Source: Microbacterium sp. CBA3102
GTDB taxonomy: Bacteria; Actinomycetota; Actinomycetes; Actinomycetales; Microbacteriaceae
Length of the DNA stretch: 64,000 nt
NCBI RefSeq assembly: GCF_007954505.1
Contig: NZ_CP042412.1
Location: 124,001 to 188,000, forward strand
Direction of reading: 5' to 3'
This document shows, one piece after another, positions 16,729 to 24,642 of this stretch. A program made the translations under genes and the position numbers. The stretch's first letter is position 1. The number at the start of each line of letters is the position of its first letter. The notes beneath the pieces are model-generated. The model did not search any database and was not told where the DNA came from. It saw only the letters and a list, made by a program, of their open reading frames with translations.

Positions 16729-17654
16729 GACAAGGGCACGGTCGCGATGCCGAGCCCCTCCAGCGTGGTGCGGACACGGTCGACCTGTTCGGTCGAGAGT
16801 TCGAGCAGGGGGCGGCGGACGAAACCGGCCGGAACGCCCTGCAGCCGAAGGGCGGTCTTCATGATCGCCTGCTGGTTCCCGAACTGCGCGCCGTAGTCCG
16901 GCCCGAACCAGCTGGTCATGACCACGCGATCACGAGCGCCGAGTTCGATCGCCCGCGCCCGATCCCCCGCGGCGAGCGCATCCCAGAAGCCGGGGTGGTC
17001 GTTGCCGAGCGGGGCTCCGGAGCCCATGAGACCGTCTCCGTGACCGAGCGTCGCGAGGTCGGCTCCGAGCGCGTTCGTCGGAACGCCGAAGTAGCGCACG
17101 CGATCCTCCACGAGATACATGGCGTCGAGGAACGCGCGGAAGTCGCCGGTGGAGTTCTTGATCGCCACGACGTTCTCGATGTCGGCCAGTTCGCTCAGGA
17201 GGTCCGGGCTCAGGTCGACGATGCAGCCGCGCGGCCAGTTGTACACGGTGACGGGGAGCGATGTGCCGTCGGAGACCTCCTGGTAGAAGGCCACGATCTC
17301 CTCGCGGGTGGGCACCATATAGGGCGGCGGCGTCACGAGGATGCCATCGAGCCCGGCCTCCTCCGCCGCGTGCGCGTGCCTGATCGCGTCGGCGGCCGTG
17401 AACGCATTGCAGCCGCCGATCACCCGCATGTCCGCGCGGAACCGGCCGCCGAGTGCGAACAGCTCTGCCCGTTCGGCCTCGGTCATGCTGAACCACTCCC
17501 CGGAGGTGCCGGCGAGGATGACGCCGTGCATCCCCTGCGCGGCCAGCCACTGCATCTGCCCTTCGAACGCGACGGGATCCAGCTCCCCCTCGCGCGTGAA
17601 CGGGGTGGTGATCGCCGGGATGTACCCGTGCCAGTCGACGGTGTTGCGGTCCAT
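16725..17654 (-). CDS. DapA-family (dihydrodipicolinate synthase/N-acetylneuraminate lyase) aldolase or deaminase
   Basis: This 309-residue TIM-barrel Schiff-base enzyme has GTSGEWFSM (pyruvate carboxylate binding), the catalytic Tyr138 in VTVYNWP and the Schiff-base Lys166 in VVAIKNSTGD. The superfamily includes DHDPS, sialic acid lyase, ketodeoxysugar aldolases and pyrroline-4-hydroxy-2-carboxylate deaminase. Its position just before a three-subunit imino-acid-type dehydrogenase favours the last activity, acting on the dehydrogenase product; this is inference. It is unlikely to be biosynthetic DapA because of its operon. The ATG has AGGAG upstream. Confidence 0.85.
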   Translation of the reverse strand: MDRNTVDWHGYIPAITTPFTREGELDPVAFEGQMQWLAAQGMHGVILAGTSGEWFSMTEAERAELFALGGRFRADMRVIGGCNAFTAADAIRHAHAAEEAGLDGILVTPPPYMVPTREEIVAFYQEVSDGTSLPVTVYNWPRGCIVDLSPDLLSELADIENVVAIKNSTGDFRAFLDAMYLVEDRVRYFGVPTNALGADLATLGHGDGLMGSGAPLGNDHPGFWDALAAGDRARAIELGARDRVVMTSWFGPDYGAQFGNQQAIMKTALRLQGVPAGFVRRPLLELSTEQVDRVRTTLEGLGIATVPLS

Positions 17655-17683
17655 CTGTCTCTCCTTGCTCCGACTCGTGCGAC

Positions 17684-18073
17684 TCACTCGACCGGCATGT
17701 CCTGGGCGTGGTGGTGCACGATCCGCCATCCGTCGGCGTCACGACGCACCACATCCGTGACGCGCACGACCTCGACCAGCGGCTCGCCTGCCGCAGGGCG
17801 CACCTCGAGCACATACCGGATCACCCCGGTGTCGCCAAAGTTGCTCGTGACGATGCCGGTCGGCACGACGCTCGGCAGGGTCCGCCGGCGCTCTTCGGGG
17901 TCGGCGGCGGGCCCCCGCAGCTCGTCGAGTTCGGTGATGCCGTGCATGAGCGTCGGCCAGGGCGTCTCCCACACCGTCACGTCGTCGGCGAGGCGCGCAT
18001 CGAACGCGGCACGGTCGGCGAGGTCCTGGTACAGGTCGACGATGAAGTGCTCGAGCTCGGCGGTGGTGGTCAT
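17684..18073 (-). CDS. NTF2-like/SnoaL-fold protein
   Basis: This 129-residue protein has the length, predicted cone-shaped alpha+beta pattern and WRIVHHHAQD-type C-terminal strand of SnoaL-like ketosteroid-isomerase-fold proteins. Such proteins are isomerases, hydratases or non-catalytic binding modules, so the activity cannot be deduced. It overlaps the DUF885 gene (ATGA) and is part of the 12-gene operon, which suggests an accessory step in the same catabolic route. Confidence 0.75.
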   Translation of the reverse strand: MTTTAELEHFIVDLYQDLADRAAFDARLADDVTVWETPWPTLMHGITELDELRGPAADPEERRRTLPSVVPTGIVTSNFGDTGVIRYVLEVRPAAGEPLVEVVRVTDVVRRDADGWRIVHHHAQDMPVE

Positions 18074-19764
18074 GCGTGTTCCTTCGTCAGATCCTGCAGC
18101 AGACGCTCGCGCAGCGGCGCGAGCCCCATCGGTCCGAGCGCGAGTGCCCGGGAGTGGAAGCCGAGAGTGGATGCGGTGCTCGCCGCACGCGCCTCAGCCC
18201 AGAGCTTCGCGCCGACCTTGAACGCCAGGGCTTGGCCCGGCCAGCCGAGGTAGCGGTCCACCTCGAACCGCGCGGTCACGGGGTCGACGAGGCCGTAGTG
18301 CACCAGGAAGTCGCAGGCGATCGCCGGCGTCCACTCCGTCTGGTCGGTGACTTCGTTGCGCCGCAGCGGCCGACCGGTGTGCAGCCCGATGTCGGCGACG
18401 ATGCGCACCGTGCGCCACAGCTGTCCGAGCAGCATCCCCAGCCGTTCCGGGGCATCGCGCAGCAGACCCAGCTCGTCCGATAGGGCCTCCGAGTAGTGCG
18501 CCCAGCCCTCGGCGTAGCCGTGGATCTCACACAGGTAGCGCTGCCAGGGATGCAGGGACGCATTGGCCCGGTTCACCGCGTGCTCGAGGTGGTGGCCGGG
18601 GACGCCCTCATGGTGGAGACTCGTGAGCTCCTGCCAGGTCGGCACCGATGTCGCTCCGGCGGGGATCGTCCAGACGATCTTGCTGCGCACCGAGCCGTCG
18701 GGGGCACCAGGCGTGTAGTAGACGACGCCTTTCGCGGCCCGCGGAACGACGATGTCGACATCTCGCACGTCCGCGGGCAGCGTGAAGGCCGTGCCGTCGA
18801 CCCGATCCAGGGTCCAGTCCAGGCGATCACGCAACCAGCCGATGACAGCGTCCGCATCGACGCGGTGCCCGGGGTCCTGCGCGAGCGCGCGAGCGGCGAC
18901 GGAAACGACTGCCGGCGAACCGGTGCCGAGGATCTCCCCCGCGACGCCGCGCGCCTGCCGCCACAGCCGATCGAGTTCTTGCCAGCCGTAGTCGTACACC
19001 TCGTCGAGGTCGAGCTCGGTGCCGAGGAAGCTCTGCGCGGTCGCGCGATAGACGCTCTCGCCGACGGCATCCTGCAGTGGTGCATGGGGCAGCAGTTCGT
19101 CGCGCAGCATCCGCTCGAACCCCGCCATCGCGTCGGTCGCAGCGAGTGCCGCACGATCCAGAGCGCTGCGGCGGGAGGTGGACAGGTCTGTCGCGCGGAG
19201 GGAGCGGAAGTAGTCGACCCCATCCGGATCGATCCAGCTCGCGATCTGATCCGCGACCTCGCGCACCTGCCGTTCCGCGGCGATGCCGGTGCCGATGAAC
19301 TCGCCCCGCTCCCCCGCCGCGCGCGCCCATTTCAGGCGATCGTCGAGCTGGGTCAGCGCCCGGGGCACCGCCGACAGACGGGTGATGATCTCGTCGCCGG
19401 CGGCATCATCTGTGACGGTGACGTCGTCGAACGCCTCGCGCACCAGATGAACCGGGGTGGCCAGCGGTGCGAGCAGCCGCGCCGTGAAGCCGGTGTCGAA
19501 CAGGGCGATGTCGCTGTCCATGCGCTCCCGAAGCGCCGCGTGCAACGCCGCATCCGCGGTCGTCGGCTCGATGTGCGCCAGGGCGTCGAGCGTGCGCGCG
19601 GCGAGCGCGCGGCGTTCGACCGCCCACTCGGCGCTCAGGTCGGGCAACCGATCCTGCGCGGTGGCACCCAGCGCCTGCGCGGCGGACGGCTCGTGGTCGG
19701 CGAGCGTCGCGACGTACTCGTCGGCGATGCGGGCGGTCGGGGTGCTCGCGGTCGGGGTGTTCAC
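18070..19764 (-). CDS. DUF885-family protein, probable zinc peptidase-like hydrolase
   Basis: This 564-residue protein matches the DUF885 family in size and in its key motif, HHEGVPGHHLEHA (about residues 388-400), a metallopeptidase-like HExxPGHH variant. A downstream HGYAEGWAHYSEAL segment supplies a further acidic residue. Family members are poorly characterised but resemble M3/M32-like peptidases. There is no signal peptide, so it should act in the cytoplasm. Encoded between a peptide importer and dehydrogenase genes, it is a good candidate for cleaving imported peptides. The start is GTG with a GTGA overlap with the amidohydrolase stop. Confidence 0.82.
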   Translation of the reverse strand: MNTPTASTPTARIADEYVATLADHEPSAAQALGATAQDRLPDLSAEWAVERRALAARTLDALAHIEPTTADAALHAALRERMDSDIALFDTGFTARLLAPLATPVHLVREAFDDVTVTDDAAGDEIITRLSAVPRALTQLDDRLKWARAAGERGEFIGTGIAAERQVREVADQIASWIDPDGVDYFRSLRATDLSTSRRSALDRAALAATDAMAGFERMLRDELLPHAPLQDAVGESVYRATAQSFLGTELDLDEVYDYGWQELDRLWRQARGVAGEILGTGSPAVVSVAARALAQDPGHRVDADAVIGWLRDRLDWTLDRVDGTAFTLPADVRDVDIVVPRAAKGVVYYTPGAPDGSVRSKIVWTIPAGATSVPTWQELTSLHHEGVPGHHLEHAVNRANASLHPWQRYLCEIHGYAEGWAHYSEALSDELGLLRDAPERLGMLLGQLWRTVRIVADIGLHTGRPLRRNEVTDQTEWTPAIACDFLVHYGLVDPVTARFEVDRYLGWPGQALAFKVGAKLWAEARAASTASTLGFHSRALALGPMGLAPLRERLLQDLTKEHA

Positions 19765-20987
19765 CGTCCGGCCCGGTCGTCCCGCAGCACGGCGCCGCCC
19801 TGCATGACCCAGTCGATTCCGCGCAGCGCAGCCACATCCGCTGTCGGATCCGTGTCTGTGGCGATCAAGTCCGCTCGCGCACCGACCTCGACGACGCCGA
19901 GGTCGTCAGCTCCGAGCAGCTCCGCCGCGTACGAGGTGGCCGAGCGCATGACGTCCAGCGAGGTCATGCCCGCGTCGACCATGAACTCCATCTCGCGCAC
20001 CGTCGCGGTCGTGCCGTCGAAGTCCGCGGCGGGCGGCATGTCGGTGCCCATGGCGATGCGCACCCCGCTCGCGATTGCGTTCTCGAGGCTCTCCCAGTGA
20101 CGCGGACCCGCCCCGAGCGCCCGCTCCTTCATCCAGGTGGGCACGCCCTGCGCGTCGAAGAACTCCTCGCACCGGCTGACCGTGATGGTCGGCACGTACC
20201 AGACGCCGCGCTCACTCATCAGGTCGGTGACCTCGCGGGTGAGCTCGTAGCCGTGCTCGACGCAGTCCAGGCCGAGTTCGATGGCGCGCCGCAGCGTCTC
20301 GGACGGCCCGACGTGCGCGGTGACCTTGCGGCCCCAGTCATGCGCGGTCTGGATGACGGCGGCCATCTCGTCGTCGGTCAGCTGCGGAGTGTCGATCTGC
20401 TCGTGCTCCCCCGCGATCCCACCCGAGATGCAGACCTTGATCAGGTCGGCGCCGTGACGGATCTGCAGGCGCGTCAGTCTGCGCAAGTCGTCGGCGCCGT
20501 CGCCCTCCAGCGCGTCGGACTCCCAGCCGTGCCCACCGGTGCAGCACAGTGCGTGTCCGGCGGTGTACAGCCGTGGGCCCGCTATGATCCCGGCTTCGAT
20601 ACCGCGGCGCAGGGCGAAGTCGAGGTAGCGACTCTCGCCGACCAGCCGCGCAGTGGTGACGCCGGCATGCAGGGTGCGTCGGGCGCTGTCGGCCATCACC
20701 AGCAGCAGGTCGGTGTCGCCCTTGGAGGCGATCTCCGCCCCGGCGGTCCCGGGCAGCGCGAGCCCCAGGTGCACGTGCATGTTGATCAGCCCCGGGCTGA
20801 GGATCCGGCTGGCCAGGTCGATGACCCGTGCGTCGCCGGCGTCGAGGGTGCCGGTGGCGCCGAGTCCCGCGATCACTCCGTCGGCGTCGACGAGGATGTC
20901 GAGCCCGTCCCGCAGGTACTCGGAGCGCCCGTCGAAGATGCGGGCTCCGGTGAGGAGGACGCGGCGGTCCTCGGCGATGGTGATCAT
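19761..20987 (-). CDS. Amidohydrolase, Xaa-Pro dipeptidase (prolidase)-like
   Basis: This 408-residue amidohydrolase-superfamily enzyme shows metal ligands His71 and His73 in NMHVHLGL, the probable carboxylated Lys184 in DLIKVCISGG, and His225 and His245. The GHALCCTGGHGW segment is typical of the subgroup that hydrolyses Xaa-Pro dipeptides and related N-acyl imino acids. It is cytoplasmic, sits directly after the importer ATPase genes with ATGA overlap, and fits release of a proline-type imino acid from imported dipeptides. Activity on other amides cannot be excluded. Confidence 0.85.
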   Translation of the reverse strand: MITIAEDRRVLLTGARIFDGRSEYLRDGLDILVDADGVIAGLGATGTLDAGDARVIDLASRILSPGLINMHVHLGLALPGTAGAEIASKGDTDLLLVMADSARRTLHAGVTTARLVGESRYLDFALRRGIEAGIIAGPRLYTAGHALCCTGGHGWESDALEGDGADDLRRLTRLQIRHGADLIKVCISGGIAGEHEQIDTPQLTDDEMAAVIQTAHDWGRKVTAHVGPSETLRRAIELGLDCVEHGYELTREVTDLMSERGVWYVPTITVSRCEEFFDAQGVPTWMKERALGAGPRHWESLENAIASGVRIAMGTDMPPAADFDGTTATVREMEFMVDAGMTSLDVMRSATSYAAELLGADDLGVVEVGARADLIATDTDPTADVAALRGIDWVMQGGAVLRDDRAGR

Positions 20988-21820
20988 GCTTCTCCTCCCG
21001 TGGCGGGGGCCGCGACGGCCTCCGCGAGGTCTTCTTCTCTGCCCGGCAGCCGCTTCGTCGGGCCGATCTCCGGGATGGCATCGATGAGGCGCTGCGTGTA
21101 GGGGTGCGCTGCGTGCTGCCACAGCTGTTCGCTGGGCCCGCGCTCGATGATCTCACCCGCGTACATCACGGCGGTCTCGTCGGCGATGGCCCGCACCAAC
21201 GACAGGTCGTGCGAGATGAACAGCATCGCCATGCCGAGTTCGCGAACGAGTCCCTGCAGCAGCTCGACGATCTGCGCCGACGAGAAGGCATCGAGGGCCG
21301 TGACCGGCTCATCGGCGACGACCACGCTGGGCTGGGCGGCGAGCGCACGGGCGATCGCGAGCCGTTGCCGCTGACCACCCGAGAACTGGGTGGGGTAGCG
21401 AGAGGCGGCCGACTCGTCGAGTCCGACCAGTCGCAGCAGTCGCGAAACCTCGGCAGCACGGGCAGATCGTTCGAGCGCATCGGGAGCGCCATCCAGCAGC
21501 TGCGCTCCGATCGAGCGGCGTGGACTCAGCGAGGCGTACGGGTTCTGGAACACCATCTGCAACCCGCGGTCGCGGCTAGGGCGGCGGCGCATCGTGAGTG
21601 GATGCAACGGCTCGCCGTCGAAGCGCACCGTGCCGGAGGTCGGACGGTCGATCCCCACCGCGACCCGGGCAAGCGACGACTTTCCGCATCCCGACTCCCC
21701 CACGAGCCCGACGATCTGGCCGCGTTCGACGGTCAGCGAGACGCCCTTCACCGCGTGTACGGGCGGGGCGCCGCGTCGGCGGTGCGTGACGACGACGTCG
21801 TCGATCTCCAACGCGCTCAT
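20984..21820 (-). CDS. Oligopeptide ABC transporter ATP-binding protein (DppF/OppF type)
   Basis: This 278-residue ATPase energises the peptide importer. It has Walker A GESGCGKSS, the ABC signature FSGGQRQRLAIARA, Walker B VVVADEPVTALD and the switch His in FISHDLS. The C-terminal extension with HPYTQRLIDAIPE is typical of OppF-type subunits, which often bind an Fe-S cluster, though no Cys cluster is seen here. It pairs with the DppD-type ATPase encoded immediately upstream with a 4-nt overlap. Confidence 0.92.
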   Translation of the reverse strand: MSALEIDDVVVTHRRRGAPPVHAVKGVSLTVERGQIVGLVGESGCGKSSLARVAVGIDRPTSGTVRFDGEPLHPLTMRRRPSRDRGLQMVFQNPYASLSPRRSIGAQLLDGAPDALERSARAAEVSRLLRLVGLDESAASRYPTQFSGGQRQRLAIARALAAQPSVVVADEPVTALDAFSSAQIVELLQGLVRELGMAMLFISHDLSLVRAIADETAVMYAGEIIERGPSEQLWQHAAHPYTQRLIDAIPEIGPTKRLPGREEDLAEAVAAPATGGEA

Positions 21821-22641
21821 CGTGCGCCTCCTCGGTGGGTGCGCTGCGCGGCGAGCGACTGCGCTCTGGATGCGATCAGCGCGCGGGTGTACTCGTGCGA
21901 CGGGGTGTTGAGGATCTCGTTCGTCGGACCGTGCTCAACGACGGTGCCGTCCTTGAAGATGTAGGTGCGGTCGGCGATCGCGCTCATCACCCCGAGGTCG
22001 TGCGTGATGAACAGCATCGACACTCCCGTCTCGCGCGCCAGGCGGTCGAACAGGCGGAGGATGCCGGCCTGCACCGTGACGTCGAGAGCGGTGGTGGGTT
22101 CGTCGGCGATCAGCAGGCGGGGCTCGCACGCGAGAGCGATCGCGATGGCCGCGCGCTGGCGCATGCCTCCCGAGAACTGGTGCGGGTACGCCGTGATCGC
22201 CTGGTGCGGGTCACGGATGCGCACGAGATCGAGCAGCTCGATCGCTCGCGCCTGTGCCTGCTTCAGGCTCACGCCGGTGTGGTGGATGAGGTGCTCGGTG
22301 ATCTGTGTGCCGATCCGCAGCAGGGGGTGCAGTGCGGCGGTCGGATCCTGGAACACGATCGAGATGCGGTTGCCGCGCACCTCGTTGAGCTCCGGGGTGC
22401 TGAGGGTCAGCAGATCCCGCCCTTCAAACAGCACCCGGCCGGAGGCGGTCGCGCCCTCGGGGAGGATGCCCATGACCGCCGAGGCCGTCATACTCTTTCC
22501 CGAGCCGCTCTCGCCGGCGAGGCCGACGACCTCTCCCTGGCCGATCCGGATGCTCGTATCGTGCACGAGCTCGATCTCGCCGTCCGGCGTCGGCATGACG
22601 ACGGAGAGGTCCTCGATCGAGAGCAGCGTCGCGGCGCTCAT
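21817..22641 (-). CDS. Oligopeptide ABC transporter ATP-binding protein (DppD/OppD type)
   Basis: This 274-residue ATPase has Walker A GESGSGKSM, signature FSGGMRQRAAIAIAL, Walker B LLIADEPTTALD and FITHDLGVMS. It forms the nucleotide-binding heterodimer with the following gene product. The start ATG overlaps the permease stop by one base. The domain order and spacing match dipeptide and oligopeptide importers rather than nickel importers, although the wider family also includes nickel and opine transporters. Confidence 0.92.
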   Translation of the reverse strand: MSAATLLSIEDLSVVMPTPDGEIELVHDTSIRIGQGEVVGLAGESGSGKSMTASAVMGILPEGATASGRVLFEGRDLLTLSTPELNEVRGNRISIVFQDPTAALHPLLRIGTQITEHLIHHTGVSLKQAQARAIELLDLVRIRDPHQAITAYPHQFSGGMRQRAAIAIALACEPRLLIADEPTTALDVTVQAGILRLFDRLARETGVSMLFITHDLGVMSAIADRTYIFKDGTVVEHGPTNEILNTPSHEYTRALIASRAQSLAAQRTHRGGAR

Positions 22642-23543
22642 CACTTCCTCGCATTCCGTGAGCGGGGATCCAGGTAGTCCTGGACCGCGTCTCCCAGCAG
22701 GTTGAAGGCCATCACGATCGTGAGGATCGCGAGACCGGGGAACAGGCTGATCCACCAGTTCCCGAGGTTCTGCGAGCCGAGGGCGATCATCGCGCCCCAT
22801 TCCGCAGCCGGGGGCCGGGGGCCGAGGCCGAGGAACGAGAGCGCGGCGAGCATGAGGATGGCATTGCCGAGCTCGATCGTCGCCATCACGAGCGCGGGGC
22901 CGGCGCTGTTGGGGATGACGTCCTTGACGATGGACTTCAGGGTCGTCGACCCGAGCAGTCGTCCGGAGAAGACGTATTCCTGTTCGCGCACGCTGAGCAC
23001 CGAGCTGCGGATGATCCGCGCGTACAGCGGCCAGGAGACGATCACGAGGGCGAGCACGGCGTTTCCGACGCTCGGCCCGAAGGCCGCGGCGACCGCCATG
23101 GCGAGGATGATCTGCGGGAACGCGAGCACGAGGTCGGCCACGCGCATCAGCACGTTGTCCGCCGCCTTGCCGAAGTACCCGGCCGCGAGGCCGACGGCCC
23201 CGCCGACGAGCAGCGAGAACACGACGATCGCGAGGGCTAGCGGCAGCGAGAGCTGGGCACCGTAGATCACTCGACTCAGCACGTCGCGACCGAGGTCGTC
23301 CGTCCCCATCCAGTGCGCGGCCGACGGTGCGTCCAGGAACGGTCCGCTCGTCTCGAGCGGGTCGAACGGCGCGATGATCGGGGCGAGGAGCGCCGCGAGG
23401 ATCCACGCGGCGATCACGCCGAAGGAGATCACCGTCACCGGCGTCCAGAACGAGGTGCGCGGTGTGAACCGGCGGCTGCGACGGAATCCGCGACGCCGCG
23501 GCTCCTTCGCGACGGCGAGCGTGTCCGAGGACAGGATGGTCAT
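22641..23543 (-). CDS. Oligopeptide ABC transporter permease (DppC type)
   Basis: This 300-residue inner-membrane permease has the DppC/OppC layout: a basic N-terminus, one TM, an extracytoplasmic stretch containing HWMGTDDLGRDVLSRVIYGA (the OppC signature), then five TM segments and a C-terminal DPRSR. It forms the translocation pore with the DppB-type permease encoded upstream. It overlaps both neighbours by 1-4 nt. Confidence 0.93.
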   Translation of the reverse strand: MTILSSDTLAVAKEPRRRGFRRSRRFTPRTSFWTPVTVISFGVIAAWILAALLAPIIAPFDPLETSGPFLDAPSAAHWMGTDDLGRDVLSRVIYGAQLSLPLALAIVVFSLLVGGAVGLAAGYFGKAADNVLMRVADLVLAFPQIILAMAVAAAFGPSVGNAVLALVIVSWPLYARIIRSSVLSVREQEYVFSGRLLGSTTLKSIVKDVIPNSAGPALVMATIELGNAILMLAALSFLGLGPRPPAAEWGAMIALGSQNLGNWWISLFPGLAILTIVMAFNLLGDAVQDYLDPRSRNARK

Positions 23544-24562
23544 TTCGCTCCGATCCGGGGGTCCACGATCGTGTACAGCACGTCGACGAGGAGGTTGATC
23601 AGGGTGTAGACGACGGCGATGAACAGCGTCACACCGAGGATCGCCTGCAGATCGAGCGAGAGGGCGCTCTTGTAGGCGTACTGCCCGAGTCCCGGCCACG
23701 AGAGCACCTGCTCGACGAGCACGGCGCCACCGAGCAGGGAGGCGAACATCAGCCCGGTCACCGTGAGCACTGGAAGCAGTCCCGCTTTGAAGACGTGGCG
23801 CCAGGTGATCGTCCGCGCCGGGAGTCCCTTCGCGGTGGCGGCGCGGATGTACTCGGCGTCCAGCACCTCGATCATGGCGGAGCGCACGAAGCGCAGCAGG
23901 CCCGAGACGGTGAGCGCGGCGAGGATGCCGACGGGGAGGACGAGGTGCCAGACGGCGTCGGCGAACACGTCCCACTGCCCGGCGAACACGGCGTCCAGCG
24001 TGTACATACCGGTGACGGTGGGCGGTGGGTCGTACTCATTGCTGAGGCGCCCGCCGTTGGGGACGAGCCCGAGGGCGTAGAAGAAGACGTACAGCGCGAC
24101 GAGCGCGAGCCAGAACGGCGGGGTGGAGAGCCCGATGAGGGCCACGCCGCGGATGCCTCCGTCGATGGCCGAACCCTTGCGGGTGGCGGCGATCATGCCC
24201 AGCGCGACGGCGATGACGATCGCGAGGATCATGGCGGGCAACGCCACCTCGAGCGTCGCGGGGATGTACTGCGCGAGGTCCTGGGTGATCGGGCGGTGGG
24301 TCTGCTGCGAGATACCGAGATCCCCCTGGAAGAGGTTCGCGATGTAGCGGCCGTACTGCACCCAGATGGGCTGGTCCAGCCCCCATTTCTGCTCGAACGC
24401 GGCACGCAGGTCGGGGTCGTCGTAGGCCTGCTGCGACAGGTTCGCGGCGGCCGGGTCCCCGGGGACGATGGTCATGAGCGCGAAGGTCACGACGGTGACC
24501 CCCCAGAGGAGGATGATCGCGCTGATCAGCCGGCGGCCGATCATGTGCAGGAGGGCTGGCAT
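23540..24562 (-). CDS. Oligopeptide ABC transporter permease (DppB type)
   Basis: This 340-residue permease begins with TM1, followed by VPGDPAAANL and a long extracytoplasmic loop, then TM helices and the EAA-like loop EYIRAATAKGLP that contacts the ATPase. Its C-terminus ends DPRIGAK, the usual DppB end. It is encoded directly before dppC (4-nt overlap) and 80 bp after the binding protein gene. That gap carries a stem-loop likely to make permease transcripts less abundant than those of the binding protein. Confidence 0.93.
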   Translation of the reverse strand: MPALLHMIGRRLISAIILLWGVTVVTFALMTIVPGDPAAANLSQQAYDDPDLRAAFEQKWGLDQPIWVQYGRYIANLFQGDLGISQQTHRPITQDLAQYIPATLEVALPAMILAIVIAVALGMIAATRKGSAIDGGIRGVALIGLSTPPFWLALVALYVFFYALGLVPNGGRLSNEYDPPPTVTGMYTLDAVFAGQWDVFADAVWHLVLPVGILAALTVSGLLRFVRSAMIEVLDAEYIRAATAKGLPARTITWRHVFKAGLLPVLTVTGLMFASLLGGAVLVEQVLSWPGLGQYAYKSALSLDLQAILGVTLFIAVVYTLINLLVDVLYTIVDPRIGAK

Positions 24563-24598
24563 TGCTCGTTCGCCTTCGGTGAGGTGGTGAGAACCGGA

Positions 24599-24634
24599 GG
24601 TCGGCCGCCCGACAGGAGGGACAGGCGGCCGACC
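24599..24634 (-). promoter_or_regulatory. Stem-loop in the gap between binding-protein and permease genes
   Basis: GGTCGGCCGCC at 24599-24609 pairs perfectly with 24624-24634 around a 14-nt loop. It starts nine bases after the binding-protein stop. Intercistronic hairpins at this point in ABC operons commonly stabilise the upstream message or cause partial termination, giving binding protein in excess. Confidence 0.6.
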
Positions 24635-24642
24635 GCGGCGGA

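Noticed and set aside
16725-17654. Calling the DapA-family gene lysine-biosynthetic dapA
   Set aside because: Its position inside a catabolic operon argues against a biosynthetic role; superfamily motifs alone do not fix substrate.
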